Shown in pieces: positions 37,089-46,254 of a stretch of 64,000 nucleotides of DNA. The notes below the pieces were generated by a model. That model was not told the DNA's origin, made no database searches, and saw only the letters and a list, made by a program, of their open reading frames with translations. This stretch comes from Superficieibacter sp. 1612_C1 (GTDB taxonomy: Bacteria; Pseudomonadota; Gammaproteobacteria; Enterobacterales; Enterobacteriaceae): contig NZ_JADGMI010000003.1 in the NCBI RefSeq assembly GCF_015234305.1, forward strand, positions 62,001-126,000. The letters run 5' to 3'. A program made the position numbers and the translations under genes. Position 1 is the stretch's first letter, and the number at the start of each line of letters is the position of its first letter.

Positions 37089-38279
37089 TCACCAGTACAA
37101 CTTCCAGCTTTGCGTGATCCTGACCAGCGCCTCCACGTAAAAATAATCCCCCCAGCTACAGCACTCATCCACGCCTTTATCACTGGCAAGATGATAAACC
37201 GAATGCTTCAGCAGGCCGTTCCCCGGCTCGTTCAGCCCGGTGAGGTAGTTTTCCGTCAGCGAAGAGAAGATTTTCAGCGCCCACTGTTGATACGTTTCGC
37301 GATCCGGATCGGTTACCGGCAACTGTTTCACCAGCTCCAGCAGTCCGCACACCGCAATCGCCGCCGAGGAGGAGTCGCGCAGCGCATCGGTGCCGACCAG
37401 CGCCAGATCCCAGTGACACACGCCGTCTTCCGGCAGGCGGTTGAGGAAATAGTTCGCCAGCCGCTTCGACAGCGCCACCATGGTTTTATCGCCGGTATAG
37501 AGATAGCTCAGCAGGAAGCCGTAAATTCCCCACGCCTGGCCGCGCGACCAGCAGGAGTCGTCCGCATACCCCTGCTGCGTATTGCCATAGCGCGCTTCGC
37601 CGGTAACAACGTCCATATAGTAGGTGTGAAAAGTAGAAGCATCCGGGCGGATCAGATATTTGGCCGCCTGCATGACGTGTGCTTTCGCCGCTTCGGCATA
37701 GCGCGGATCGCCGGTCTGCTCAGTCGCCCAGTACAGCAGCGGCAGGTTCATATTGCAGTCGATAATCATCCGTCCCGCCTGCTCAGGATCCTTAAGATCG
37801 CCCCACGCCTGAATGATATGCGCCTTTGCATGAAAGCGTTCCAGCAACGCCTCCGCCGCCTGTAACGCAAAGCCGCGCGCCTCCCGGTTGCCGGTCAGCC
37901 GCCAGGCCGCCATACAGGAGAGCGTGTATAAAAAGCCCAGGTCATGAGTATTGGTATCGTGACGACTGGCAATGCGCACGCCAAAAGAGCGCACGTGCTT
38001 TTCCGCCAGCTGGCGGAAGGCCTCGTCGCCGCTCATTTCCCACGCCAGCCAGAGCTGTCCGGTCCAGAAGCTCGTGGTCCACTCCACATTATCCGTTAGC
38101 GGATATTGTCCATTAACGCAGGCTTCCGCCGGGAATTTTTCACCGAACTCCGTTAAATGACGGCGAATCAGTTCAAGGGTGTGATGACGTGCTGAGTTTA
38201 ATTGATCTTTCAGCGCCTGCGGATCTAATGGCGCATCCGGACATTCACGTAATCTTTCCTCGGCGATGTGATTTAACAT
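37089..38279 (-). CDS. Unsaturated glucuronyl hydrolase (GH88 family)
   Basis: This 396-aa (alpha/alpha)6-barrel hydrolase removes the unsaturated uronic acid at the non-reducing end of oligosaccharides made by polysaccharide lyases (hyaluronan, chondroitin, heparin, ulvan or gellan type). Family marks are the acid-residue motifs SRHDTNTHDLGFLY (about 104-117), MIIDCNMNLPLLYWA (about 169-183) and DDSCWSRGQAWGIYGFL (about 239-255). It has no signal peptide, so it acts in the cytoplasm after import. It is downstream of the MFS importer and DUF2264 gene in one minus-strand operon. The exact sugar is unknown. Confidence 0.92.
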   Translation of the reverse strand: MLNHIAEERLRECPDAPLDPQALKDQLNSARHHTLELIRRHLTEFGEKFPAEACVNGQYPLTDNVEWTTSFWTGQLWLAWEMSGDEAFRQLAEKHVRSFGVRIASRHDTNTHDLGFLYTLSCMAAWRLTGNREARGFALQAAEALLERFHAKAHIIQAWGDLKDPEQAGRMIIDCNMNLPLLYWATEQTGDPRYAEAAKAHVMQAAKYLIRPDASTFHTYYMDVVTGEARYGNTQQGYADDSCWSRGQAWGIYGFLLSYLYTGDKTMVALSKRLANYFLNRLPEDGVCHWDLALVGTDALRDSSSAAIAVCGLLELVKQLPVTDPDRETYQQWALKIFSSLTENYLTGLNEPGNGLLKHSVYHLASDKGVDECCSWGDYFYVEALVRITQSWKLYW

Positions 38280-38290
38280 ATTTCGGTTCC

Positions 38291-39553
38291 TTATTTAACA
38301 GTGCTATTTTCAGCGACATCATATTTTGCTCGCCCCCGCGCCTGACAGGCGGAAAGCGTGAAAGCAGAAATAAACGTAAAGAACAGCGCCGTAGCTCCCA
38401 TAATGATATAGGTGTGCTCGAAGCCAATGCGGTCATACAATATGCCAGCCGGAGAAGAGACCACGACATTACCGACATACAGCATTGCCTGATAGCCGAG
38501 TAAATACATGGTGGCGTTAACGCGCTTATCGAAATGCTCCGCGATATATTTAAATACCGAGACCAGCAACAGACAAATCTCCAGACCGTAAAGCGGTTTG
38601 AGGATAGAAATCAGCAGGTGAGAATCACACAGTCCGGAAATAATCAGACGCGCGCCGACCAGCGCACCCACCAGCAGCAGACCGCGCTTCGCGCCGATAG
38701 CGTTGACGAAGAACGGAACCACCATATACATGATGAATTCCATGCCGGACTGCACCGTACCGAGGTAGCCGAAGATAGCGTTGCCCTGATGAATGTCATC
38801 AAAGAAGGTGACGAAATAGCGCGAGAACTGTTGCTCGGCAATAAACATCATCCACGCGACGCCTGCGACATACAGGCAAAAGGCCCAGAATTTGCGGCTT
38901 TTCAGCAGTTGCCAGACGTCAGCCGGCACAATTTTTTGTTTCGCCAGTACCTCGCCCGCCTGTGCCGAATTCACGTTGACCTTCAGGCTGATTAAGACGA
39001 TCAGCATAACGATCGACGCCACGCTGCCGAGGATAAAGTTATACGCCGGAGAGAGGTTAAACAGCAGTCCGGAGAACGAGGATGCCACCGCCCAGCCGAG
39101 CGATCCCCACATACGAATTTGACCGAATTCCATGCCGTTCAGGCGGCTAAAGCGGTCGGAGTAGGATTCGCAGGCGGCAACGCCAGCATACCAGGCGAAG
39201 CTCAGGTAAATCGCCCCGACGATAATGCCCGCCAGCGTATTCGAGATTAATAGCGGCTGGTAAACATAAATAAAGAACGGAGCCATTAGTGCCGATATAA
39301 TAACGACAAAATAGAGCAGATATTTACTCATGCCAATTTTATCGAGAATATAGCCGTAGATGGGCTTCAGGATCACCGAGAAGATACCGTTAACCGCGAA
39401 GACGGTGCCGATTTCAGTGCCGCTTAAATTCGCTTTTTGCCCTAGCCAGATTGCCAGCAGACCGATGCTCGCAGACCAGGTAAAAAAGTAGAGAAAGATA
39501 AAAGAGCTGATTTTGTAATATTCAGCTCTGTTTTTCGTTGGCGTATTTTCCAT
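38291..39553 (-). CDS. Oligosaccharide:H+ symporter (MFS, LacY-like)
   Basis: A 420-aa twelve-helix major-facilitator protein with an N-terminal LacY/OHS-like sequence (YKISSFIFLYFFTWSASIGLLAIWL, about 13-37) and loop motif KPIYGYILDKIGM (about 64-76). It keeps the overall length and helix spacing of the oligosaccharide:proton symporter group. Its place 11 bp before the GH88 gene and after the DUF2264 gene points to uptake of unsaturated di- or oligosaccharides. Substrate specificity cannot be told from sequence. Confidence 0.88.
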   Translation of the reverse strand: MENTPTKNRAEYYKISSFIFLYFFTWSASIGLLAIWLGQKANLSGTEIGTVFAVNGIFSVILKPIYGYILDKIGMSKYLLYFVVIISALMAPFFIYVYQPLLISNTLAGIIVGAIYLSFAWYAGVAACESYSDRFSRLNGMEFGQIRMWGSLGWAVASSFSGLLFNLSPAYNFILGSVASIVMLIVLISLKVNVNSAQAGEVLAKQKIVPADVWQLLKSRKFWAFCLYVAGVAWMMFIAEQQFSRYFVTFFDDIHQGNAIFGYLGTVQSGMEFIMYMVVPFFVNAIGAKRGLLLVGALVGARLIISGLCDSHLLISILKPLYGLEICLLLVSVFKYIAEHFDKRVNATMYLLGYQAMLYVGNVVVSSPAGILYDRIGFEHTYIIMGATALFFTFISAFTLSACQARGRAKYDVAENSTVK

Positions 39554-39678
39554 ACTTTCCTCGACGAAAATAGAGTAGATAGTAAAGTCAATGTGTTGGT
39601 TTTTTGCCGGGTCAGACCACCCTCACCGCGAGGGTGTGGGGGCGCGTAACTCATCATTGACCACAGCGTCGTATTCTT

Positions 39679-39770
39679 GTCGGATGGCGGCTTCGCCTTA
39701 TCCGACCTACAAAAACGTTCAGGCCATTCTCCAGCGTAGGCCCGGTAAGCGCAGCGCCACCGGGCAGGAC
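39679..39770. repeat. Two REP sequences between the MFS and DUF2264 genes
   Basis: TCGGATGGCGGCTTCGCCTTATCCGA (39679-39704) is a classic REP hairpin and GCGTAGGCCCGGTAAGC...CACCGGGC (39734-39768) a second. They stand in the 227-bp gap within an otherwise co-directional set of genes, so the MFS-GH88 pair may have its own promoter. Confidence 0.85.
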
Positions 39771-39780
39771 ATCGCCGGCC

Positions 39781-41607
39781 TCACAGCGGAATGACGACCC
39801 GCTTCCCGCTCGCGGGATCGGTTACGATCATCTGCTGGTTATCAATCGCCAGGTCCGGCACCTGCGCAAAGGTTTTACGGCTGTCGCCGCTGGCCGCCAC
39901 CGCACCATAGAGCCAGCTCACGCCCACCGGAACCTCGCCGCGCAACACAGGAATGGCAGCGCATTCGGCGAACATCACGCTGCTGTTCGGGGGAGTAATA
40001 ATGCAATCTGCCTGACGTTTTCCTTGCGCCGCAAGACAGCGGATGGTGCTGGCACCGTTCGCCGCCTGAATCAAACAGCCGTCATCCGTGAGCTGGTGTG
40101 CCGCTTTCATTACCGCAAAGCCCCCTTCCACGCTGGTTAACCGACGGGCACTGTCGATACGATGCACGCGCAGGTGCCACTCGCCGCAGGGGATAAGCCA
40201 GCTGTCGATATGAACATCGTTCCACGCAGACCAGCGCGAGAAGATAAAGTCCTCATGCACCTGTACCGCCTCACAGCCGCGGCGGCCGCGGAAGTAATCG
40301 TCGTTCTCGCTGAGCAGCAGCATATTGTCGCAGGCCGCGTGTTTAATCCCGTAGCGTCCGCGCTCGATGGTAAAACCGAAGCGGCTGGAGTAAGCGAATT
40401 TGGTGTATTTCGCCTCGGTATTGACGTAGTTGTTCAGCTCCAGCTGTCCGGAAGTCAGCATGACCACATGCTGCGATGCCTCACTATGCATCAGGATCTG
40501 CTGGGCATGAGCAATAGCGCGGGTCTCAGCCAGCTCCGGTAGCGCTTTCTCTTCCGCCTGCCAGAATGGATGCTCCGCAGGCAACGCAAGAATAAGGAAA
40601 ACCTTCAGCGCCCAGTACGGCGAGCCGGGCGAGTTGTAGTCTTCGCACATCGTCAGGTTGGGATAAGCGAACCCCAGCGTCAGAATGCCGTCGCGATCAA
40701 AAATCGGTTTATCCAGCCACCAGCGCAGATGGCGCAGGATCACGCCTTTAATTTCGCCCGGCGTGAGCACATCCAGCCCGGCAAACGCCACCGCGCTCCA
40801 GAAAGCGACCATCGCAAAGCGGTAGGTCAGGCTGCGGCCAAAGGGCACAGACGCACCATCTGCCGCCGACATATAGATAAAATCTTCGGCAAACCGACAT
40901 GAACGCTCGCGCAGCACGGCGGCGCGTTCGGGATCGTCTTCCGCATTCAGGGTGGCGTAAATCAGGCCGTAGAAATGAAACGCCATTGAGATGTAATAAT
41001 CTTTCGGTCTGCCGGGACCGTCTGAGTACCAGCCGTCGCCAAGATAGTAGGCTTCCATCTGGTTAAAGCGGCGCTCAACCGCCTGTTGATCCCACGGCAG
41101 CCCGGCACGCTTAAAGCCCAGTTGCACAATGATGGCGAAATAGTTCCAGTTACTGTCCGGCATTTCAGCATCGGTGATTTGATCCAGCCAGCGGTGTAAA
41201 TTGCGCAGCTCGCGCTCGCTAAAGACGTCGGTGAGCTTATCCTGTAACAGGGCAAGCCCCAGACCGTAGGCCGCCATCTCTACCAGCCGCTGATCGTAAG
41301 GCCCGGTTTCGCCCCAGTAGCCTGCATTTTCCGGGTCGGTACCCAGCCGGATGGCGTCGATATATTTCTTGCTCAACGTCGTTTCGACGCCGCCTGCCAG
41401 CAGTGGGAAAAGCCCCCACAACGCGCGTGACAGCCCCTCCATATTGGCGATCCCTACGTCATAATGCGCGCAGGTATTGCCCAGCGGAAACTGTGCGCTG
41501 TCGGCAGGAAATTGCTTATCCAGCGCGCCAAGCATTGAGACCAGCGCCGCGATAACGTCGTCGCGCGAAGACAACGATATTGATTTTTCTTTTGTCGCCG
41601 TAGTCAT
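39781..41607 (-). CDS. DUF2264 family protein (putative polysaccharide-degrading enzyme)
   Basis: The 608-aa protein belongs to the DUF2264 family of (alpha/alpha)-toroid proteins found in carbohydrate loci. Family-typical blocks are DVGIANMEGLSRALWGLFPLL (about 51-71), GYWGETGPYDQRLVEMAAYGLG, DSNWNYFAIIVQLG and DYYISMAFHFYGLIYA. No signal peptide is seen, so it is cytoplasmic. Linkage to GH88 and an oligosaccharide importer suggests action on uronic-acid oligosaccharides (as hydrolase or lyase), but no catalytic role is established from sequence here. It is divergent from the AraC-type gene with about 160 bp between. Confidence 0.82.
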   Translation of the reverse strand: MTTATKEKSISLSSRDDVIAALVSMLGALDKQFPADSAQFPLGNTCAHYDVGIANMEGLSRALWGLFPLLAGGVETTLSKKYIDAIRLGTDPENAGYWGETGPYDQRLVEMAAYGLGLALLQDKLTDVFSERELRNLHRWLDQITDAEMPDSNWNYFAIIVQLGFKRAGLPWDQQAVERRFNQMEAYYLGDGWYSDGPGRPKDYYISMAFHFYGLIYATLNAEDDPERAAVLRERSCRFAEDFIYMSAADGASVPFGRSLTYRFAMVAFWSAVAFAGLDVLTPGEIKGVILRHLRWWLDKPIFDRDGILTLGFAYPNLTMCEDYNSPGSPYWALKVFLILALPAEHPFWQAEEKALPELAETRAIAHAQQILMHSEASQHVVMLTSGQLELNNYVNTEAKYTKFAYSSRFGFTIERGRYGIKHAACDNMLLLSENDDYFRGRRGCEAVQVHEDFIFSRWSAWNDVHIDSWLIPCGEWHLRVHRIDSARRLTSVEGGFAVMKAAHQLTDDGCLIQAANGASTIRCLAAQGKRQADCIITPPNSSVMFAECAAIPVLRGEVPVGVSWLYGAVAASGDSRKTFAQVPDLAIDNQQMIVTDPASGKRVVIPL

Positions 41608-41770
41608 TGGTTTGTCCTCTACGAAAGTGGCTAAAGCATAGAGAATCGCGACCTCTCAGAAATGTTACCCACGTCACAACTGGATTATTTAACTGAACCA
41701 CCTATTGAGAAAATTTAAAATAGTGGTTTATTTATTAATTACAGGTCGTAAAAATTTAATTTGGTTGCAC

Positions 41771-42619
41771 ATGGGTGAGAACTGGAATGCTGAACGTCTG
41801 GAGCTGATTGCGCTGAACGATACCGTCGTGTCGTTTAGCCGCCTTTTTGCGAATACCGTTCGCTACCATCACTGGCATCAGTGTCTGGAAGTGCTGTATG
41901 TGGAGGAGGGTTTCGGCGTGGTAATGGTCAATAACCGCCAGTACACCATGCGGCCGGGGCGAATGTTTTTCTTTCCACCGTTTACCATTCATAAAGTGAT
42001 GGTGGACGAAAAGGCGCAGGAGAGCTATCGCCGGACCATCATTCACGTCGATCAGCATGTTATCGCCAAAACGCTGCGCGATTTTCCACAAAACCAGAGC
42101 TGGCTGCTGGCGCTCTCCGCGCGCGGCGGCCAGGCGTTTGTTGCCGATCTCAGCGAAATACATTCGCATCTTGATGCCCTGTTTAGCCGCTACGCGCAGA
42201 GGGCGGCGGAGACCGGTTTGAATACGGAAAATGTCGCCTGTCTGCTGATTATGTTATTCAGTATGCTGCCGCAGGATCGGGAGAAAATGCCGGAGAGCCA
42301 TCGGGGGATCGCCAGCGAGGTGATGTTCTGGCTGGAAGAGAATTATCGGCATAAGTTTAGTCTGGAGAGGCTGGCGCAGGATCTGCAAAAGTCACGCAGC
42401 TACGTCTCCCGCCGCTTTCATCTGGAAACGGGGGAGAATATTCATGACTATCTCAACACTATTCGCCTGCGCAAGGCCTGCGAACTGCTGCTACACAGCA
42501 CGTTAAGTATCGGCGACATCGCCTGTCAGGTCGGATTTTCTGATGTGACCTGGTTTATTACCTCCTTTAAAAAGGGAATTGGCGAGACGCCGCTCCAGTA
42601 CCGCAAAAATCACCGCTGA
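41771..42619 (+). CDS. AraC-family regulator of the oligosaccharide locus
   Basis: The 282-aa protein (start at MGENWNAERLE, 41771; an upstream ATG at 41705 adds residues that do not match the family) has an N-terminal cupin domain (YHHWHQCLEVLYVEEGFGVV and RPGRMFFFPPFTIHKVMV, about 29-80) that binds sugars in RhaS/MelR-like regulators. The C-terminal AraC HTH region has FSLERLAQDLQKSRSYVSRRFH and the signature IGDIACQVGFSDVTWFITSFKKGIGETPLQYR. Divergent position upstream of the DUF2264-MFS-GH88 genes makes it their likely activator. Confidence 0.9.
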   Translation: MGENWNAERLELIALNDTVVSFSRLFANTVRYHHWHQCLEVLYVEEGFGVVMVNNRQYTMRPGRMFFFPPFTIHKVMVDEKAQESYRRTIIHVDQHVIAKTLRDFPQNQSWLLALSARGGQAFVADLSEIHSHLDALFSRYAQRAAETGLNTENVACLLIMLFSMLPQDREKMPESHRGIASEVMFWLEENYRHKFSLERLAQDLQKSRSYVSRRFHLETGENIHDYLNTIRLRKACELLLHSTLSIGDIACQVGFSDVTWFITSFKKGIGETPLQYRKNHR

Positions 42620-42650
42620 CCGGCACGTCGCTGGCAAAATAATAAATAAT

Positions 42651-42678
42651 GTGAATATATATTGATATATACATTCAC
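42651..42678. promoter_or_regulatory. Imperfect 28-bp palindrome upstream of the molybdoenzyme operon
   Basis: GTGAATATATA (42651-42661) and TATATACATTCAC (ending 42678) are nearly perfect inverted arms around TTGA, within the 208-bp gap upstream of the TorD-like gene. It is AT-rich and symmetrical like a regulator site, but it matches neither the FNR nor the CRP consensus well. It may instead be the terminator region of the AraC-type gene. Confidence 0.45.
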
Positions 42679-42827
42679 CATATGGATGCATATATCCATT
42701 GCGACATATTTTTATACAAATGAAGCCCTTATACCGGAGAGTTATTTACTTTGGTCAAAAAAAGGGAGTGCCACATTGTGTATTATCACCCTCCCTCACT
42801 GGCATGACTTAAGACCTGTAATAAAAT

Positions 42828-43421
42828 ATGAATGCGGTATCTCCTGACACGCTGTTTTATCATGGCACGCCAATTTCGTCCCCATGGGAACTGACTGGCC
42901 TATTATTGCGCGATTTTTTCCATGCGGCAGACGCGGCGACGCTACGTCAGAGCCTCACCGCACTGAGCGCACTTTTTCCGCAGGAACAGCGCCTTATGCC
43001 TTCTCAGCCAGACTGGCGGGAGGTTGAATATGACTTTAACCGCCTGTTTGTTGGCCCACGTGCATTACTGGCAGCACCGTACTCCTCCGTATATCTGGAT
43101 AGCGAAACGCTGTTAATGGGGAAAAGTACTCAGCAGGTAAAAGAACTTTATCAGGCGCTCGGCCTGAGTATTGCAAATGAGAATCAAATACCCGAAGACC
43201 ATATTTCCTACGAAATAGAAACCTGCCTGCTGCTGGTGAAAAATAAATCCACCGATGCTGCTTATAACGCCCTGCAATGGTTTGTTACTGAGCATCTGGA
43301 TTTATGGCTCCCTCAGTTTGTAGAGAAAATAGCAAGCCATGCCTCAACACCCGCAATTAATGCCGTCGCAACCTTGCTCACCAATTGGTTTGGTGAATTA
43401 AAATCGAGAGTATTATTATGA
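42828..43421 (+). CDS. TorD/DmsD-family redox enzyme maturation chaperone
   Basis: The 197-aa all-helical protein belongs to the TorD/DmsD/NarJ group, which binds the twin-arginine signal of a molybdoenzyme and holds it until cofactor loading. Visible is the family segment YDFNRLFVGPRALLAAPYSSVYLD (about 67-90) and ISYEIETCLLLV (about 126-137). It overlaps the start of the molybdoenzyme gene by 4 bp, so it surely serves that enzyme. It leads the operon of 42.8-47.0 kb. Confidence 0.88.
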   Translation: MNAVSPDTLFYHGTPISSPWELTGLLLRDFFHAADAATLRQSLTALSALFPQEQRLMPSQPDWREVEYDFNRLFVGPRALLAAPYSSVYLDSETLLMGKSTQQVKELYQALGLSIANENQIPEDHISYEIETCLLLVKNKSTDAAYNALQWFVTEHLDLWLPQFVEKIASHASTPAINAVATLLTNWFGELKSRVLL

Positions 43422-45700
43422 GCAATGATTCCGGACGTCTAAACCGACGCTCCTTTTTAAAAGGACTCGCCACCCTGGGAGCGGCTTCCGCCCTGCCCGG
43501 CGGATTATTAACGTCTCGTTGTGCCTTAGCGCAACCGCCCATCCCGTTTAATCCTGATACTTATAAAATCTTCCGCAACGCCTGCCCGCGTAACTGTTAC
43601 GACACCTGTAGCCTGAAAACCTGGGTGAAAGATGGCGTCATTACCTATGTGGAAGGCGCGAAAGAGTCGACCTATACCCACGGGATGCCGTGCGTAAAAG
43701 GGCTGACCTACCCCCGCCGCGTTTACAGCCCGGACCGTATCAAATACCCGATGATCCAGGACGTGCGCGGCAGCGGCAACTGGCGGCGTATTTCGTGGGA
43801 AGAAGCGATGGATCGCATCGCGCGTAAGATCCTTGAAATTAAAAAGAAAGACGGTTCGCTGCTCGGTCTGGCAATGACCAAATATTCCGGCAAATTTGGC
43901 GTGCTGAACTATGCCGTGGAAGGGATGATGTCCTCTCTCGGTTACACCACCCGCTTTGCCGGTACGCCGTGCTGGCCTGCCGGTATCGACGCGCAGAACT
44001 ACGATATGGGCGATATGTGGTGTAACGACCCGGAAGATATGGTGAAGGCAAAGTACATCATCATCTGGGGCGGAAACCCGGCATGGTGCTCCATGCACTC
44101 CATGAAGTACATCTATCAGGCACGCGAGAAAGGCGCGAAGATCGTGGTTATCGATCCGCTGCTGTCGCAAACCGCGGCGAAAGCCGATCTTTACCTGCGC
44201 GTGCGTCCTGGCTCTGACGGCGCGCTGGCGCTGGGCATGGCGCGGCATCTGGTCGATAAGGGCCTGGTCGATCAGGATTTCGTTACCAACTACGCCCACG
44301 GCTATCCAGAATTCGAAGCCTACCTGCGCAATAACATCACCGTCGAATGGGCCGCGGGTATTTGCGGCCTCTCCGCCGACGTGATCCGTAACCTGGCGGA
44401 AGAGTTTACCGCGGTAAGCCCGGCGACCGTCTGGATTGGCTACGGCATGCAGCGCCACGTCAACGGCGGCGCTAACGTTCGCGCCATTGACGCCTTTGTC
44501 GCCATGACCGGCAATATCGGCGTGGAAGGCGGCGGTGCCCGCTACGGCCATCTGCATACCTGGGGCTTTAATTACAATGCCATGATGCAGAAGCCACCGG
44601 CAGGTTCGGTAGGGTTTGTCGGCGCGACAGGCGCGACCAGCGAATTTGGCGGCGGCGCTGAAGGCGGCGCGGAGGCGCAGTATTCCGACCGTTCGCTGAA
44701 CATTAACCAGACCGCGCAAAGTATTCTGGACGCCAGTGAGCCGCCGATCCGCATGCTGTGGGTAGCCTGTAAAAACCCCTTCTCCCAGGATTTCGACCGC
44801 AGCAAGATGGAAGAGGCGTTCGCCAAACTGGAGATGGTGGTCTGCGCCGAGCAGTTCTTCAACGAAACCGTCCAGCATGCCGATATTGTATTGCCGGTAA
44901 CGACCGCCTTTGAAGAGTGGAACGTTGATGCCTCTTACTGGCACTACTGGCTGTCGATTAACCAACCCGCCATTAAGCCGATGTACGAAGCAAAATGCGA
45001 TCTGGAGATCGCGGTACTGCTGTCGCGTACCATCAATAAGCTGGAGCCGGGTTCCTGCACCTTCCCGCAGGAGTTCGACCACAAGCGCTGGCTGGATCAG
45101 GAGTTTAACGACGGGATGGCGAAAATGTTCGGCATTTCCTCCTGGGATGACCTGCTGGACGGGCCGAAAAAAGCCATCATGCCCAGCACGGCGGCCTGGT
45201 ATGACCGCAAGTTCAAAACCCCGTCAGGCAAATACGAATTTAAATCCGAGCTGTGCGAGAAAAACGGTCACACCGCCCTGCCGGAGTACAAACCGGAAGC
45301 GCAAAGAACCCTGCCGTTCCACCTGTTTACGCCGCACGTCCAGTTCGGACTGCACTCGCAGTTCATTAACCTCGACTGGATGCAGGTGTTCTATCCGGAA
45401 CCGTTTGTCTATATGCACCCGGCGTCGGCGAAGAAAAAATCGATTGCCGAGGGCGATCTGGTCAAAGTCTTTAACGACACCGGCGACGTCGAACTGCGCG
45501 TGAAAGTGACCACCAACGTGCCGGAAGATTTCCTCGTGATGTACGAATCCTGGTTCCCGAAACGCAAATACAACGTGCAGAACGTGGTGGCTGACACCCC
45601 GGCCGATATGGGCCTGATGAAGACCGGCGCGCCGGGAGCCGCTATCCATAGCCAGTTTGCTGACATCGTATTGATCCGTAAGGGAGAGTCTGCCGCATGA
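43418..45700 (+). CDS. Tat-exported molybdopterin oxidoreductase, catalytic subunit (DMSO-reductase family)
   Basis: A 760-aa periplasmic enzyme of the DMSO reductase superfamily. It has a twin-arginine signal (NRRSFLKGLATLGAASALPG, about 9-28), a [4Fe-4S] motif CPRNCYDTCSL... to MPCVKG (about 55-93), and bis-MGD-binding segments (KYIIIWGGNPAWCSMHSMKY; IGYGMQRHVNGG; MLWVACKNPF). A Cys at residue 185 (TPCWPAG) lies where the molybdenum ligand is expected; DmsA has Ser there. The Gly-rich segment GGGAEGGAEAQ near residue 411 is unusual. With DmsB- and DmsC-like partners it forms a quinol-linked reductase; the substrate is unknown. Confidence 0.88.
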   Translation: MSNDSGRLNRRSFLKGLATLGAASALPGGLLTSRCALAQPPIPFNPDTYKIFRNACPRNCYDTCSLKTWVKDGVITYVEGAKESTYTHGMPCVKGLTYPRRVYSPDRIKYPMIQDVRGSGNWRRISWEEAMDRIARKILEIKKKDGSLLGLAMTKYSGKFGVLNYAVEGMMSSLGYTTRFAGTPCWPAGIDAQNYDMGDMWCNDPEDMVKAKYIIIWGGNPAWCSMHSMKYIYQAREKGAKIVVIDPLLSQTAAKADLYLRVRPGSDGALALGMARHLVDKGLVDQDFVTNYAHGYPEFEAYLRNNITVEWAAGICGLSADVIRNLAEEFTAVSPATVWIGYGMQRHVNGGANVRAIDAFVAMTGNIGVEGGGARYGHLHTWGFNYNAMMQKPPAGSVGFVGATGATSEFGGGAEGGAEAQYSDRSLNINQTAQSILDASEPPIRMLWVACKNPFSQDFDRSKMEEAFAKLEMVVCAEQFFNETVQHADIVLPVTTAFEEWNVDASYWHYWLSINQPAIKPMYEAKCDLEIAVLLSRTINKLEPGSCTFPQEFDHKRWLDQEFNDGMAKMFGISSWDDLLDGPKKAIMPSTAAWYDRKFKTPSGKYEFKSELCEKNGHTALPEYKPEAQRTLPFHLFTPHVQFGLHSQFINLDWMQVFYPEPFVYMHPASAKKKSIAEGDLVKVFNDTGDVELRVKVTTNVPEDFLVMYESWFPKRKYNVQNVVADTPADMGLMKTGAPGAAIHSQFADIVLIRKGESAA

Positions 45701-46254
45701 GACGCGCATTTTTAGTTAACAGTGACAAATGTATTGGCTGTCGCGGCTGTGCGATGGCATGTAAGAGCTTTAACCATCTGGAGCCGGACAATTTCTGGCG
45801 CTATGTCTACCCGCTGGACAAAGCCATTTTCCCCCACGAAGAACGTGCATTTTATTCGCTCGCCTGTAACCACTGCGAAAATCCGGCCTGCGTCGAAGCC
45901 TGCCCGGTCGGGGCCTATCATCGCCGCGAAGATGGCATCGTGGTCCATGAGCAGGAACTCTGCATCGGCTGTAAAAACTGCATTCGTAGCTGTCCTTATG
46001 GCGCGCCGCGTTTCAACGAAGAATTGAAGAAGAGTGAAAAATGCAGCATGTGCTATGAGCGCCAGGATATCGGCATGAACCCGGCCTGCGTCGATGCCTG
46101 CCCGGTTGGTGCGCTGACCATTATCGATCTGGAAAGTAACGATCTGCCGACCAACGCGGTGCAGTACCCGCCGGGATATCCGCAGATGCCGAAGCTGAAC
46201 CCAGGAACGCGCTTTATTCTGGCGCACGAGCCAAAACAGCCGGGAGATAAATAA
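45697..46254 (+). CDS. DmsB-like iron-sulfur electron-transfer subunit
   Basis: The 185-aa ferredoxin-type subunit carries four cysteine clusters: CIGCRGCAMACKSF (about 9-22), CNHCENPACVEACPVGA (about 58-74), CIGCKNCIRSCPYGAPRF (about 89-106) and CSMCYERQDIGMNPACVDACPVGAL (about 116-140). This is the four-cluster pattern of DmsB/NrfC/PhsB-type subunits that carry electrons from the membrane anchor to the molybdenum subunit. It has no signal peptide and would be co-exported with the catalytic subunit. Start overlaps the previous stop by 4 bp; stop overlaps the anchor gene by 1 bp. Confidence 0.93.
   Translation: MRRAFLVNSDKCIGCRGCAMACKSFNHLEPDNFWRYVYPLDKAIFPHEERAFYSLACNHCENPACVEACPVGAYHRREDGIVVHEQELCIGCKNCIRSCPYGAPRFNEELKKSEKCSMCYERQDIGMNPACVDACPVGALTIIDLESNDLPTNAVQYPPGYPQMPKLNPGTRFILAHEPKQPGDK

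Noticed and set aside
42651..42678. CRP or FNR binding site in the palindrome
   Set aside because: The CRP half-site spacing is wrong and only one FNR-like half (TTGAT) is present.
43526..45082. 518-codon open frame antisense to the molybdoenzyme gene
   Set aside because: It mirrors the GC-rich codons of the real gene; composition is His/Arg-rich and no homology is visible.
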